Positions 1 to 6,919 of a stretch of DNA of 32,384 bases are shown piece after piece (position 1 is the stretch's first letter; each line of letters opens with the position of its first letter). The stretch is taken from positions 1 through 32,384 of the forward strand of contig CAMDFO010000054.1 of the NCBI GenBank assembly GCA_945897515.1. Direction: 5' to 3'. Below the pieces are notes generated by a model that saw nothing but the letters and a program-made list of their open reading frames with translations, was not told the DNA's origin and made no database searches. Source of the stretch: Rhodoplanes serenus (GTDB lineage: Bacteria; Pseudomonadota; Alphaproteobacteria; Rhizobiales; Xanthobacteraceae). The translations under genes and the position numbers were made by a program.

Positions 1-2
1 CG

Positions 3-635
3 TTCGATGATTTCGTGCCGGTGTCGATCGGCGCGTGGGTGCCGCTGCTGTACCTGGCGAACAAGTCGATGCCGCCGAACAACCTCAAGGAATTCGTCGA
101 ATACGCCAAGAAGTCGACGACGCCGTTGCTTTATGGATCCACGGGTCCGGGCAGCATCATGAATCTGTGCGGCGAGGTGCTCAAGCGCGACGCCGGCATC
201 AAAATGGACCACATCCCGTTCCGCGGCGCGGCGCCGCTGGTGACCGACATGCTGGCCGGACGCATTCACTTCGGCGGCGATCAGTTGTCCAGCTCGCTTG
301 CGCACGTGCGCTCCGGCAACCTCAAGGCGATGGCGGTCGCAACCAAGTCGGTGGCGCTGCCGGAGGTTCCCACCGCGCGCGAGATGGGCTTCCCCAATCT
401 CGAGCTGCAAGGCTGGAACGGCTTCCTCGCGCCCAAGGGCACGCCGGATGCGATTGTCAACCGGATCCAGCAGCAGGTTGCGGCGGCGGTGAAGCGTCCC
501 GACATCGCCAAGCGCATGACCGACGTCGGCGCCGAACCCTCCGGCTCGACGCCGGCCGAGATGCGCGAGATGCTGCAGCGGCAGATCGCACAGGTCCGTC
601 CTGTGGTGGAGGAGCTCAAGCTCGTCGTCGAGTAG
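3..635 (+). CDS. Bug/TctC-family periplasmic solute receptor, C-terminal part (5' end outside window)
   Basis: This is the C-terminal two thirds or so of a tripartite tricarboxylate transporter (TTT) receptor of the Bug/TctC family. Such periplasmic proteins capture small carboxylates or related metabolites and hand them to TctAB-type membrane partners. The reading frame is open to the left edge, so the GTG at 15 is internal and the signal peptide lies upstream of the window. Family hallmarks visible are YGSTGPGS followed by HIPFRGAAPLVTDMLAGRIHF, the block LAHVRSGNLKAMAVATK with PEVPTAREMGFP after it, and GWNGFLAPKGTP near the C-terminus. No tctA or tctB is in view; Bug genes are often orphans and numerous in Bradyrhizobium relatives, so the ligand cannot be named. 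It sits directly before a membrane-protein gene and lpdA, with no obvious functional link. Family assignment is firm. Confidence 0.88.
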   Translation, partial: FDDFVPVSIGAWVPLLYLANKSMPPNNLKEFVEYAKKSTTPLLYGSTGPGSIMNLCGEVLKRDAGIKMDHIPFRGAAPLVTDMLAGRIHFGGDQLSSSLAHVRSGNLKAMAVATKSVALPEVPTAREMGFPNLELQGWNGFLAPKGTPDAIVNRIQQQVAAAVKRPDIAKRMTDVGAEPSGSTPAEMREMLQRQIAQVRPVVEELKLVVE

Positions 636-636
636 G

Positions 637-660
637 GAAGCGGCGCGCCGTCGCCGCTTC
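637..660 (+). terminator. Perfect 9-bp stem-loop just after the Bug gene stop
   Basis: GAAGCGGCG (637-645) and CGCCGCTTC (652-660) are perfect inverted repeats around a 6-nt loop, starting one base after the TAG of the receptor gene. There is no T-run on either strand, so it is either a Rho-assisted/attenuating hairpin or an mRNA 3'-end stabiliser. The stem is seen directly; the role is inferred. Confidence 0.4.
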
Positions 661-679
661 GCATGGTAGGTCAGGAGCG

Positions 680-1345
680 ATGAGCGCGGCGTTTGCGTTT
701 CTCGGAATATTGGTGCTGTCGCTCATCGTGGCGCTGCTGGCGGCGCTGCAGCTTGCCGATCATTTTCGCGCCGCGGAGGAATTCGTGCTGGTGCTGGCGG
801 TGCTGCCGGTGTTTGCGACGGGCAGCATCGCGGTGCTGGGCCTTGCCTCCGCCAGAGCCGGAAGCGCACGCACCTTGAACCGAGTCGCGGCTGGTCTTGC
901 GGCGCTTGCCTGCATCTTGGTCGTGCTGCCCGGCGGCGTTGAGTACATTGCTCGGCGCGCGTCCGATCCCTTCGGCATCCACCAAAAAACCATCCAGGTC
1001 GCGATCCAGATTGTGGCGCCGGCGCTGTTCGCGATTCTCGTGCAATGGGGACTGGTGCGGCATCGCTGGCTGCGCATCCGCGGCGACGAGGATTTGTCGC
1101 GCTGGCCCTGGGTCACGACCATCGTGGCCGGGCTCGCGATCCTCAACCCGATCGGGCTTGAGTTCATCGCTTCGGCGATCAGGCAATCGCCGACCGACTG
1201 GCTCCGGCAATTTACCCTCACCGTGACGTTGAGCGGCCTGGCGGCGCTCGTGCTGATGGGCCTCGTCGAATACGCAGTCCGCGGGTGGATGCGGCGCCGG
1301 CGCCTCGGCGACAGCCGTCCGCCGCTGCCCGAAATGGCAGGCTAG
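680..1345 (+). CDS. Hypothetical six-helix membrane protein
   Basis: A 221-residue protein I do not recognise. It starts at the ATG at 680, with an AGGAG at 673-677 very close upstream. About six hydrophobic segments are visible, near residues 3-25, 35-58, 69-90, 103-122, 140-160 and 175-200. The helices are separated by short Arg-rich loops and the C-terminus is basic, which suggests an inner-membrane protein with a cytoplasmic tail. The fourth loop reads HRWLRIRGDEDLSRWPW. No catalytic motif is visible. Codon use and GC match the neighbours. It lies between an orphan solute-receptor gene and lpdA. A transporter subunit is possible but unsupported: it is too short for TctA and lacks an obvious TctB signature. 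Confidence 0.65.
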   Translation: MSAAFAFLGILVLSLIVALLAALQLADHFRAAEEFVLVLAVLPVFATGSIAVLGLASARAGSARTLNRVAAGLAALACILVVLPGGVEYIARRASDPFGIHQKTIQVAIQIVAPALFAILVQWGLVRHRWLRIRGDEDLSRWPWVTTIVAGLAILNPIGLEFIASAIRQSPTDWLRQFTLTVTLSGLAALVLMGLVEYAVRGWMRRRRLGDSRPPLPEMAG

Positions 1346-1450
1346 CCGGCCGCCACGCCGCGAACCGTTTCAAAAAATCTTTCCGCGAATTAGATAGCGC
1401 ATCTGGGCTACATTCGGCGGTCCCTCGGCAGGAGCGAAAGCGATAGCGGC

Positions 1451-2875
1451 ATGGCTGATACCAGTTTCGATATCATCATCATCGGCTCGGGCCCCGGCGG
1501 CTATGTCACCGCGATCAGGGCGGCGCAGCTTGGCTTCAAGACCGCGATCGTGGAGCGCGAATACCTCGGTGGCATCTGCCTGAATTGGGGCTGCATCCCG
1601 ACCAAGGCGCTGCTGCGCTCGGCGGAAATCTACCATTACATGCAGCACGCCAAGGACTACGGGCTGAAGGCCGATAATGTCGGCTTTGACGCAGCCGCCA
1701 TCGTCAAACGTTCGCGCGGCGTGGCCTCCCGCATGAACACCGGCATCAGCTACCTGATGAAGAAGAACAAGGTCAGTGTGATCTGGGGCGAGGCGGCGAT
1801 CGACGCGCCGGGCAAGCTCACGGTCAAGGCCGGCAAGAGCGAAGCGCCCAAGGGCGCGCTCGGGCCGGGGGCGTATCAGGCCAAGCACATCATCATCGCC
1901 ACCGGCGCGCGGCCGCGCGTGCTGCCAGGCCTGGAGCCTGACAAGAAGCTGGTTTGGACTTATTTCGAGGCAATGGTGCCGGAAAAGCTGCCGAAGTCGC
2001 TGCTGGTGATCGGCTCGGGCGCCATCGGCATCGAGTTCGCGAGCTTCTATCGCACCCTCGGCTCAGAGGTCACCGTTGTCGAGGTGCTGCCGCAAATCCT
2101 TCCGGTCGAGGACGCCGAGATTCAGACCTTCGCGCGCAAAGCGTTCGAAAAGCAGGGCATGAAGATCCTCACCGGCGCCAAGGTGACCAAGCTCGACAAG
2201 AAGACCGACAGCGTCACCGCGACGATCGACGACGGGAAGGGCGGCACGCAATCGATCACGGTCGAGCGGGTGATCGCCGCGGTCGGCGTCGTCGGCAACA
2301 TCGAAGGGCTGGGGCTGGAAAAGCTCGGCGTGAAGACCGAGCGCGGCGGCACCATCGCCGTCGACGGCACCGGCAAGACCAGCGTGCCGGGCATCTACGC
2401 CATCGGCGACGTCGCGGGGCCGCCAATGCTGGCGCACAAGGCCGAGCACGAGGGCGTGGTCTGCGTCGAGGCGATCAAGGGCCTGCATCCGCACGCCATG
2501 AACAAGAGCCTCATTCCGGGCTGCACGTATTGCTTCCCGCAGATCGCTTCGGTCGGCCTTACCGAGCAGGCGGCGAAGGACAAGAAGCTCGACATCCGCG
2601 TCGGAAAATTTCCCTTCGTCGGCAACGGCAAGGCGGTCGCGCTCGGCGAGGACCAGGGCCTGATCAAAGTGATCTTCGACAAGAAGACCGGGGCGCTGCT
2701 CGGCGCGCATATGGTGGGAGCCGAGGTCACCGAGTTGATCCAAGGCTACGTGGTGGCGATGAACCTCGAAACCACGGAAGAGGAGCTGATGCACACCATC
2801 TTCCCGCATCCGACCCTGTCGGAGATGATGAAGGAGGCGGTGCTCGACGCCTACGGCCGGGTTTTGAACATGTAG
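1451..2875 (+). CDS. lpdA: Dihydrolipoyl dehydrogenase (E3)
   Basis: A flavoprotein of 474 residues that reoxidises dihydrolipoamide on 2-oxoacid dehydrogenase E2 subunits or the glycine cleavage H protein, passing electrons through FAD and a disulfide to NAD+. The N-terminal FAD motif GSGPGGYV is at residues 12-19. The redox-active pair is C43/C48 in CLNWGC (Trp replaces the commoner Val). The NAD-binding motif GSGAIGIEFASF lies near 180-195, AIGDVAGPPMLAHKA near 320, and the C-terminal catalytic H453/E458 in HPTLSE. There is no N-terminal lipoyl domain. The ATG at 1451 follows a GGAGCGA purine tract. In many rhizobia this E3 lies in a pdh-lpdA-lipA cluster; lipA follows here after three inserted genes, but no E1/E2 gene is in view. 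The assignment is secure; which complex it serves is inferred. Confidence 0.97.
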   Translation: MADTSFDIIIIGSGPGGYVTAIRAAQLGFKTAIVEREYLGGICLNWGCIPTKALLRSAEIYHYMQHAKDYGLKADNVGFDAAAIVKRSRGVASRMNTGISYLMKKNKVSVIWGEAAIDAPGKLTVKAGKSEAPKGALGPGAYQAKHIIIATGARPRVLPGLEPDKKLVWTYFEAMVPEKLPKSLLVIGSGAIGIEFASFYRTLGSEVTVVEVLPQILPVEDAEIQTFARKAFEKQGMKILTGAKVTKLDKKTDSVTATIDDGKGGTQSITVERVIAAVGVVGNIEGLGLEKLGVKTERGGTIAVDGTGKTSVPGIYAIGDVAGPPMLAHKAEHEGVVCVEAIKGLHPHAMNKSLIPGCTYCFPQIASVGLTEQAAKDKKLDIRVGKFPFVGNGKAVALGEDQGLIKVIFDKKTGALLGAHMVGAEVTELIQGYVVAMNLETTEEELMHTIFPHPTLSEMMKEAVLDAYGRVLNM

Positions 2876-2892
2876 CCGGGTTGCGGGTTATC

Positions 2893-2912
2893 CCTGCGTC
2901 GGTCAACGCAGG
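2893..2912 (+). promoter_or_regulatory. Hairpin overlapping the dodecin ribosome-binding site
   Basis: CCTGCGT (2893-2899) and ACGCAGG (2906-2912) are perfect inverted repeats around a 6-nt loop. The 3' arm contains the first GG of the GGAG (2911-2914) that serves the GTG start at 2921. If it folds, it would partly hide the ribosome-binding site; it could equally be the weak end of the lpdA transcript. The stem is seen; the function is inferred. Confidence 0.4.
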
Positions 2913-2920
2913 AGACAGCC

Positions 2921-3136
2921 GTGGACGACCATATTTACCGAGTCATCGAGATCGTCGGCACTTCGGAAAAGAGCATCGAGGACGCAGTGCAAAAGGGAGT
3001 CGCGCGCGCCACAAAGACGCTGCGAAACCTGCGCTGGTTCGAGATCACACGTCAGAGCGGCCATATCGCGAACGGCAAGGTTGAGCATTTCCAGGTGACG
3101 CTGAAGGTCGGCTTCACGATGGAAGACAACGCCTGA
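2921..3136 (+). CDS. Dodecin family flavin-binding protein
   Basis: A 71-residue dodecin. These small proteins assemble into hollow dodecamers that store or buffer flavins (riboflavin, FMN or lumichrome) in the cytoplasm. The full length matches the family. The conserved start VIEIVGTSEKSIEDAV is followed by the LRWFE motif, in which W39 is the residue that stacks against bound flavin, and by the closing strand FQVTLKVGF. The start is GTG at 2921 with GGAG at 2911-2914. It lies 45 bases after lpdA, an FAD enzyme, which fits a flavin-related role but does not prove one. It ends 16 bases from the end of the convergent ABC gene. A hairpin covers part of its ribosome-binding site. Confidence 0.92.
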   Translation: MDDHIYRVIEIVGTSEKSIEDAVQKGVARATKTLRNLRWFEITRQSGHIANGKVEHFQVTLKVGFTMEDNA

Positions 3137-3152
3137 CGCAGACAGCCCGGCG

Positions 3153-4637
3153 TTACACCCGGTCGCGGTGGGAGATTTCCACCACCCGCGCGCGGCGCGC
3201 CAGTTCCTCGACCAGCGCATCCGCGGCGGCGCGGTTGTTCGGGTCGAGATTGGCGTCCCATTCGTCCAGCAGGTAGATCGCGGCGTCGGTATAGGCGACG
3301 ATCTCCTGGAGCGCGCGCAATTGCCGTTCGCCCGAGGAGAAGCCCGGACGTTTCGCGGGATCCGGTGGCGGAACCGGTTCATCACCGTCCTGAGGGTCCT
3401 CGGGCTCCATGCCCTGGGCGAATTGGAAAGCAAGGCGGTCCGCGGTCGGCCAGTAATAGGCCCGCGTCTTGATCGTGGACTTGAGACTGGTCAGCAGCGT
3501 CGATTTTCCCGACCCGTTGGCGCCGCGAACGTTGATGCGGCCGGTCGGCTGCGCCAGCACCCGGGTCATGGCGTCGTCCACCGAGCTCACCGTGCTGGAA
3601 TTTTCGCCCTCCCGCAGAATCAGCTTGTCGGGCTTGATGCGGCCTTCGAATTCCGGATCGAACGGCGGATGCATGTTCGCAGACACGCCGCGCAGCCGGG
3701 TCCAGACCGCCAGCAGCTCGTTCCAGCCCGAAGTGAACTGATGCATGTTGTGAGTCATCTCGATCTGGCGCGGCAGCGTCGCGACCAGCGCGATCAGCGT
3801 TTCGGCGTCGTCCGAATTTTTCGCCGCAACCCAGGCCATGGTGCCGAACACGATTGCAAGGCCGACGATCGCGCTCACCGCGCTCAAGCCCTCCTTGGTC
3901 ATGATCGCTTTGATCTGGGCGTCGAGACCGTCGCGCAGCTTGCCCTTGAAGCCCGCGAGCCAGAGCCGGAGGTTGTAACGGTTGCCGGTGAAGATGTTGT
4001 CCCAGGCGGTATAGCCCTGCGCCGTCATGCGATTTGTCATGCGCTGATTTTCGAGATAGGCGCGCGAGATCGGCTTGCGCATGGTCCACTGCATCGCAAA
4101 CAGCACCGCGAAGGCGACCGCATAGGCGATCGGCAGAGAGCCGTCGATCTGGGTGCCGAGGACGATGACGTTGAAGATCAGGCCGAGCAGCAGCCGCAGG
4201 TCGCCCTCGATCTCGTAGAGCAGGTTGAAATAGACGTAGAACGTCTCCCCGGTCAGGAACGGCTCGACCCGCTCGCGCGCATCCTTGTCGCCCAGCGACT
4301 TGGTCTGGTTGCGGTTGTCGCGCGCGAAGCGGAGCATGTAGCGGCCATAGGCCAGGAACCCCGCGCGTTCGGCGTAGATCCAGCTCACCGCGCCGACGAT
4401 GTAGGAGGCCGACTGCGCCGCCAGGATCATCAGCAGGTCGTAGATCAGCAACTCGTCTTTGGTGAAGTTGCGACCGGCCTCGATCACCAGATAGGTGGTG
4501 GCGGCCCCCAGCAGGGCCTCGACCACCATGAATCCGAGCATGATGTAGAACGGCAGGCACAGCATCAGCCGCGCTAGCTCGATCGGCTTGACGGGTTCGC
4601 GCTGCGGGGAGGCGTCGGAGGTGGCCGGGAAGGTCAT
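3153..4637 (-). CDS. Fused ABC transporter-like protein with a contracted ATPase domain
   Basis: A 494-residue protein with an N-terminal membrane domain and a C-terminal ABC ATPase. Hydrophobic segments lie near residues 24-50, 66-88, 147-161, 168-185, 252-272 and 279-290, as in a type-1 exporter half-transporter. The ATPase part has Walker A GANGSGKST (372-380), an atypical signature FSSGERQ (433-439), Walker B AIYLLDE (453-459), D-loop residues DANLDP and the H-loop histidine H490. Only about 55 residues separate Walker A from the signature, where ABC exporters usually have 90 or more. That stretch holds an acidic, proline-rich segment (412-430) in place of an obvious helical subdomain. 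The protein ends four residues after the H-loop. The SSGERQ and DEW features recall the SyrD/PvdE cyclic-peptide exporters, but the substrate is unknown. It is divergent from glsB and convergent with dodecin. Confidence 0.8.
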   Translation of the reverse strand: MTFPATSDASPQREPVKPIELARLMLCLPFYIMLGFMVVEALLGAATTYLVIEAGRNFTKDELLIYDLLMILAAQSASYIVGAVSWIYAERAGFLAYGRYMLRFARDNRNQTKSLGDKDARERVEPFLTGETFYVYFNLLYEIEGDLRLLLGLIFNVIVLGTQIDGSLPIAYAVAFAVLFAMQWTMRKPISRAYLENQRMTNRMTAQGYTAWDNIFTGNRYNLRLWLAGFKGKLRDGLDAQIKAIMTKEGLSAVSAIVGLAIVFGTMAWVAAKNSDDAETLIALVATLPRQIEMTHNMHQFTSGWNELLAVWTRLRGVSANMHPPFDPEFEGRIKPDKLILREGENSSTVSSVDDAMTRVLAQPTGRINVRGANGSGKSTLLTSLKSTIKTRAYYWPTADRLAFQFAQGMEPEDPQDGDEPVPPPDPAKRPGFSSGERQLRALQEIVAYTDAAIYLLDEWDANLDPNNRAAADALVEELARRARVVEISHRDRV

Positions 4638-4680
4638 AACTCGCAGTCTAGCTGGATTGGGGGTCGCCGCCAGCGCGGTG

Positions 4681-4700
4681 TGCTATACTCAAGGTCTTGA
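4681..4700 (+). promoter_or_regulatory. Extended -10 promoter for the glsB-like gene, with overlapping palindrome
   Basis: TGCTATACT (4681-4689) is a good extended -10 element, placing a transcript start near 4696, just ahead of the AAGGG ribosome-binding site and ATG at 4719. No good -35 is visible. The palindrome TCAAG-GT-CTTGA (4689-4700) covers the initiation point, and the octamer ACTCAAGG recurs at 4687-4694 and 4702-4709, as an operator might. These elements are seen in the sequence; use as promoter and operator is inferred. Confidence 0.45.
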
Positions 4701-4718
4701 AACTCAAGGGACTTCCCC

Positions 4719-4961
4719 ATGGGTCTGATCTCCTGGATCGTGATCGGGCTGCTGGCCGGATGGCTCGCGGCCAAGATCACCAATTCGCCCGGGGGACTGC
4801 TGCGCAATATCGCGGTCGGCCTGGTCGGTGCGATCCTGGGTGGTTTTCTGGCGCGCCGGTTCGGCATCCAGGTGACGCCCGACTTCTGGGGCGAACTGAT
4901 CACGGCGATCGTCGGCGCGCTGATCCTGCTGTTCATACTGCAGGCGATCCGGCGGGCCTGA
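4719..4961 (+). CDS. GlsB/YeaQ/YmgE family small stress membrane protein
   Basis: An 80-residue protein of the 'transglycosylase-associated' (GlsB/YeaQ/YmgE) family. It is almost entirely three hydrophobic, glycine-rich helices: [14 protein letters not shown] near 4-17, a central stretch [19 protein letters not shown] near 27-46, and [18 protein letters not shown] near 60-77. The second helix ends in the family's GGF(L/V) pattern. These inner-membrane proteins are commonly stress- or stationary-phase induced, and their biochemical role is not established. The ATG at 4719 has AAGGG about 8 bases upstream, and an extended -10 lies 30 bases before it. The gene ends 56 bases before the lipA start; an in-frame ATG of the lipA frame overlaps its stop, so cotranscription with lipA is likely. 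Confidence 0.88.
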   Translation: MGLISWIVIGLLAGWLAAKITNSPGGLLRNIAVGLVGAILGGFLARRFGIQVTPDFWGELITAIVGALILLFILQAIRRA

Positions 4962-5017
4962 TGGCGGGTTGCGGCGGAGGCGTGCCGTCCGTAAGTAAAG
5001 GGCCTGAACGGATTCCC

Positions 5018-5959
5018 ATGACCGTCGTGCTCGACCACACCAAAAGCCGGCCGCGCCACCCTGAAAAGGCGCATCGGCCGGACACGCCGGTGCTGCGCAA
5101 GCCCGACTGGATTCGCGTGCGCGCGCCGATCTCGAAAGGCTACGCGGCCACGACTGCGATCGTACGCGAAAACGGCCTGCACACGGTGTGCGAGGAGGCC
5201 GGCTGCCCCAATATCGGCGAGTGCTGGGACAAGAAACACGCCACCTTCATGATCCTGGGCGACACCTGCACGCGCGCCTGCGCGTTCTGCAACGTGAAAA
5301 CCGGAATGCCGGGACCGCTCGATCCGCTGGAGCCGCAGCATGTCGCGGAGGCGACCGCAAAACTGGGACTGGCGCATCTCGTCGTCACTTCGGTGGACCG
5401 CGACGATCTCGCCGACGGCGGCGCCGAGCATTTCGCGCAGACCATCCGCGCCATCCGCGGGCTATGCCCGAGCACGACGATCGAGGTGCTGACGCCGGAC
5501 TTTCTGCGCAAAGAGGGAGCGCTGGAGCGCGTGGTCGAGGCGCGACCCGACGTGTTCAACCACAACCTGGAAACCGTGCCGTCGCGCTATCTCACGGTGC
5601 GGCCGGGCGCGCGCTATTTCCATTCGGTGCGATTGCTGCAACGAGTGAAGGAGCTCGATCCGCGGATGTTCACCAAATCGGGCATCATGGTGGGTTTGGG
5701 CGAGGAGCGGAACGAGGTGCTCCAGGTGATGGACGACCTGCGCGCCGCCGACGTCGATTTCCTCACCATCGGGCAATATCTGCAGCCGACCCGCAAGCAC
5801 CACCCGGTGGTGCGCTTCCTGACGCCCGACGAATTCGAAGGGCTCAAGACCGTGGCCTACGCCAAGGGCTTCCTGATGGTGTCGGCGTCGCCGCTGACGC
5901 GCTCGTCGCACCACGCCGGCGACGATTTTGCCAAGCTGAAGGCGGCGCGCGGCGCATGA
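5018..5959 (+). CDS. lipA: Lipoyl synthase (radical SAM)
   Basis: A 313-residue enzyme that inserts two sulfurs into protein-bound octanoyl groups to make lipoyl cofactor. The N-terminal auxiliary 4Fe-4S cluster motif is C58-x4-C63-x5-C69. The radical-SAM motif CxxxCxxC is C84/C88/C91 in [12 protein letters not shown]. The C-terminal [10 protein letters not shown] near 295-304 supplies the serine that ligates the auxiliary cluster. I chose ATG 5018 because the protein then begins in the family's usual way. A longer in-frame start at 4961 overlaps the glsB-like stop and cannot be excluded. It belongs functionally with lpdA upstream, and the next gene follows after 7 bases. Confidence 0.97.
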   Translation: MTVVLDHTKSRPRHPEKAHRPDTPVLRKPDWIRVRAPISKGYAATTAIVRENGLHTVCEEAGCPNIGECWDKKHATFMILGDTCTRACAFCNVKTGMPGPLDPLEPQHVAEATAKLGLAHLVVTSVDRDDLADGGAEHFAQTIRAIRGLCPSTTIEVLTPDFLRKEGALERVVEARPDVFNHNLETVPSRYLTVRPGARYFHSVRLLQRVKELDPRMFTKSGIMVGLGEERNEVLQVMDDLRAADVDFLTIGQYLQPTRKHHPVVRFLTPDEFEGLKTVAYAKGFLMVSASPLTRSSHHAGDDFAKLKAARGA

Positions 5960-5966
5960 TCGGCTG

Positions 5967-6428
5967 ATGCCGCAATTCACCACCAAACGCCGGGTCCGAC
6001 ATTCGGCAGAGAACATGTTCGACCTCGTCGCCGACGTCGAACGCTATCCGCAATTCGTGCCGCTCTGCCGCGACCTGAAGGTCCGCAAGCGAACCAGCAA
6101 CGACGACGGCACCGAGGTGCTGGTCGCCGACATGACCGTTGCCTACAAGCTGGTGCGCGAGAGCTTTCGCAGCCGCGTCACGCTCGACCGTGCAAAGCTG
6201 CAAATCCTGGTGGAATATCTCGAAGGACCGTTCAGCCACTTGCAGAACCGCTGGACGTTCCACCCGACCGGCGAGGGGACCTGCGAGATCGAATTCTTCA
6301 TCGACTATGAATTCCGCAGCCGTACGCTCGGCATGCTGATGGGCGCGATGTTCGACGCCGCGTTTCGGCGGTTTGCGGTGGCGTTCGAGAAGCGCGCCGA
6401 CGAGGTTTATGGGCGCAAGCCGGCGTAG
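5967..6428 (+). CDS. COQ10/RatA-like START-domain protein
   Basis: A 153-residue polyketide-cyclase/START-fold protein of the COQ10-RatA group. Members of this group bind ubiquinone or its precursors in mitochondria and alphaproteobacteria; the E. coli relative RatA has been reported as a ribosome-association toxin. Diagnostic features are MFDLVADVERYPQFVPLCRD near 13-32, ADMTVAYKLVRESFRSRVTL and the strand GPFSHLQNRWTFHP. No antitoxin partner is adjacent, and the pairing with lipA is a conserved alphaproteobacterial order, so a quinone-binding role is the better guess. Its 3' end overlaps the convergent cinA gene by 22 bases. Confidence 0.88.
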   Translation: MPQFTTKRRVRHSAENMFDLVADVERYPQFVPLCRDLKVRKRTSNDDGTEVLVADMTVAYKLVRESFRSRVTLDRAKLQILVEYLEGPFSHLQNRWTFHPTGEGTCEIEFFIDYEFRSRTLGMLMGAMFDAAFRRFAVAFEKRADEVYGRKPA

Positions 6429-6919
6429 CTCTCGGCAAGCTCCTGCAGCATCGAAAGCGCCTGCAGCACCGAACGCCGCCGCACTTCGCTGCGGCCGATG
6501 TCGCCGTAGCGCGCCTCATGATGGATCAGCCGGCCGTTGCGCGTGGCAGCGGCGAAATGCACCAATCCAACCGGTTTCTCGGCCGAGCCGCCGCCGGGAC
6601 CGGCGATACCGGTGATCGACACCGCGAGATCGGCCGGTGCATGGGCGAGGACGCCCTTCGCCATCGCCTCGGCGGTCTCGCGACTGACCGCGCCATGCTG
6701 CTTCAGCGTGGCTTCCGGCACGCCGAGCATCTGCTGCTTGGCCTCGTTGGTGTAGGTCACGAAGCCGCGGTCCACCACCGCGGACGAGCCGGCAATCTCG
6801 GTCAGCGCGCCCGCCACCAGGCCGCCAGTGCAGGATTCGGCGGTGGCCACCATCAGGCGCTTGCCTTTGCACAGGTCGAGCAGCGCGGCAGCGGCGTCTC
6901 TGATTGCTGGATCGAACAT
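6407..6919 (-). CDS. cinA: CinA-type nicotinamide-nucleotide amidohydrolase
   Basis: A 170-residue protein equal to the C-terminal half of classical CinA (PncC type), which deamidates NMN to nicotinate mononucleotide in NAD recycling. Conserved blocks are ATAESCTGGLVAGALT near 25-40, with the catalytic serine-containing SCTGG, then VSRETAEAMAKG and SITGIAGPGGGSAEKPVGLV near 100-120. The N-terminal MoCF-like domain of long CinA proteins is absent, as is usual in rhizobia. ATG 6919 overlaps the ispDF stop by one base (TGATG), implying translational coupling; a GTG two codons upstream is the alternative. The 3' end runs into the convergent COQ10-like gene. Confidence 0.93.
   Translation of the reverse strand: MFDPAIRDAAAALLDLCKGKRLMVATAESCTGGLVAGALTEIAGSSAVVDRGFVTYTNEAKQQMLGVPEATLKQHGAVSRETAEAMAKGVLAHAPADLAVSITGIAGPGGGSAEKPVGLVHFAAATRNGRLIHHEARYGDIGRSEVRRRSVLQALSMLQELAESYAGLRP

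Noticed and set aside
3168..4577. A 469-codon plus-strand frame opposite the ABC gene
   Set aside because: The translation is low-complexity Arg/His/Asp-rich, while the minus strand encodes complete Walker and signature motifs.
5967..6919. A RatA toxin-antitoxin pair with the neighbouring gene
   Set aside because: The COQ10/RatA-like protein has no RatB/RnfH-like partner; the neighbour is the convergent NMN amidohydrolase, and the lipA context favours a quinone role.
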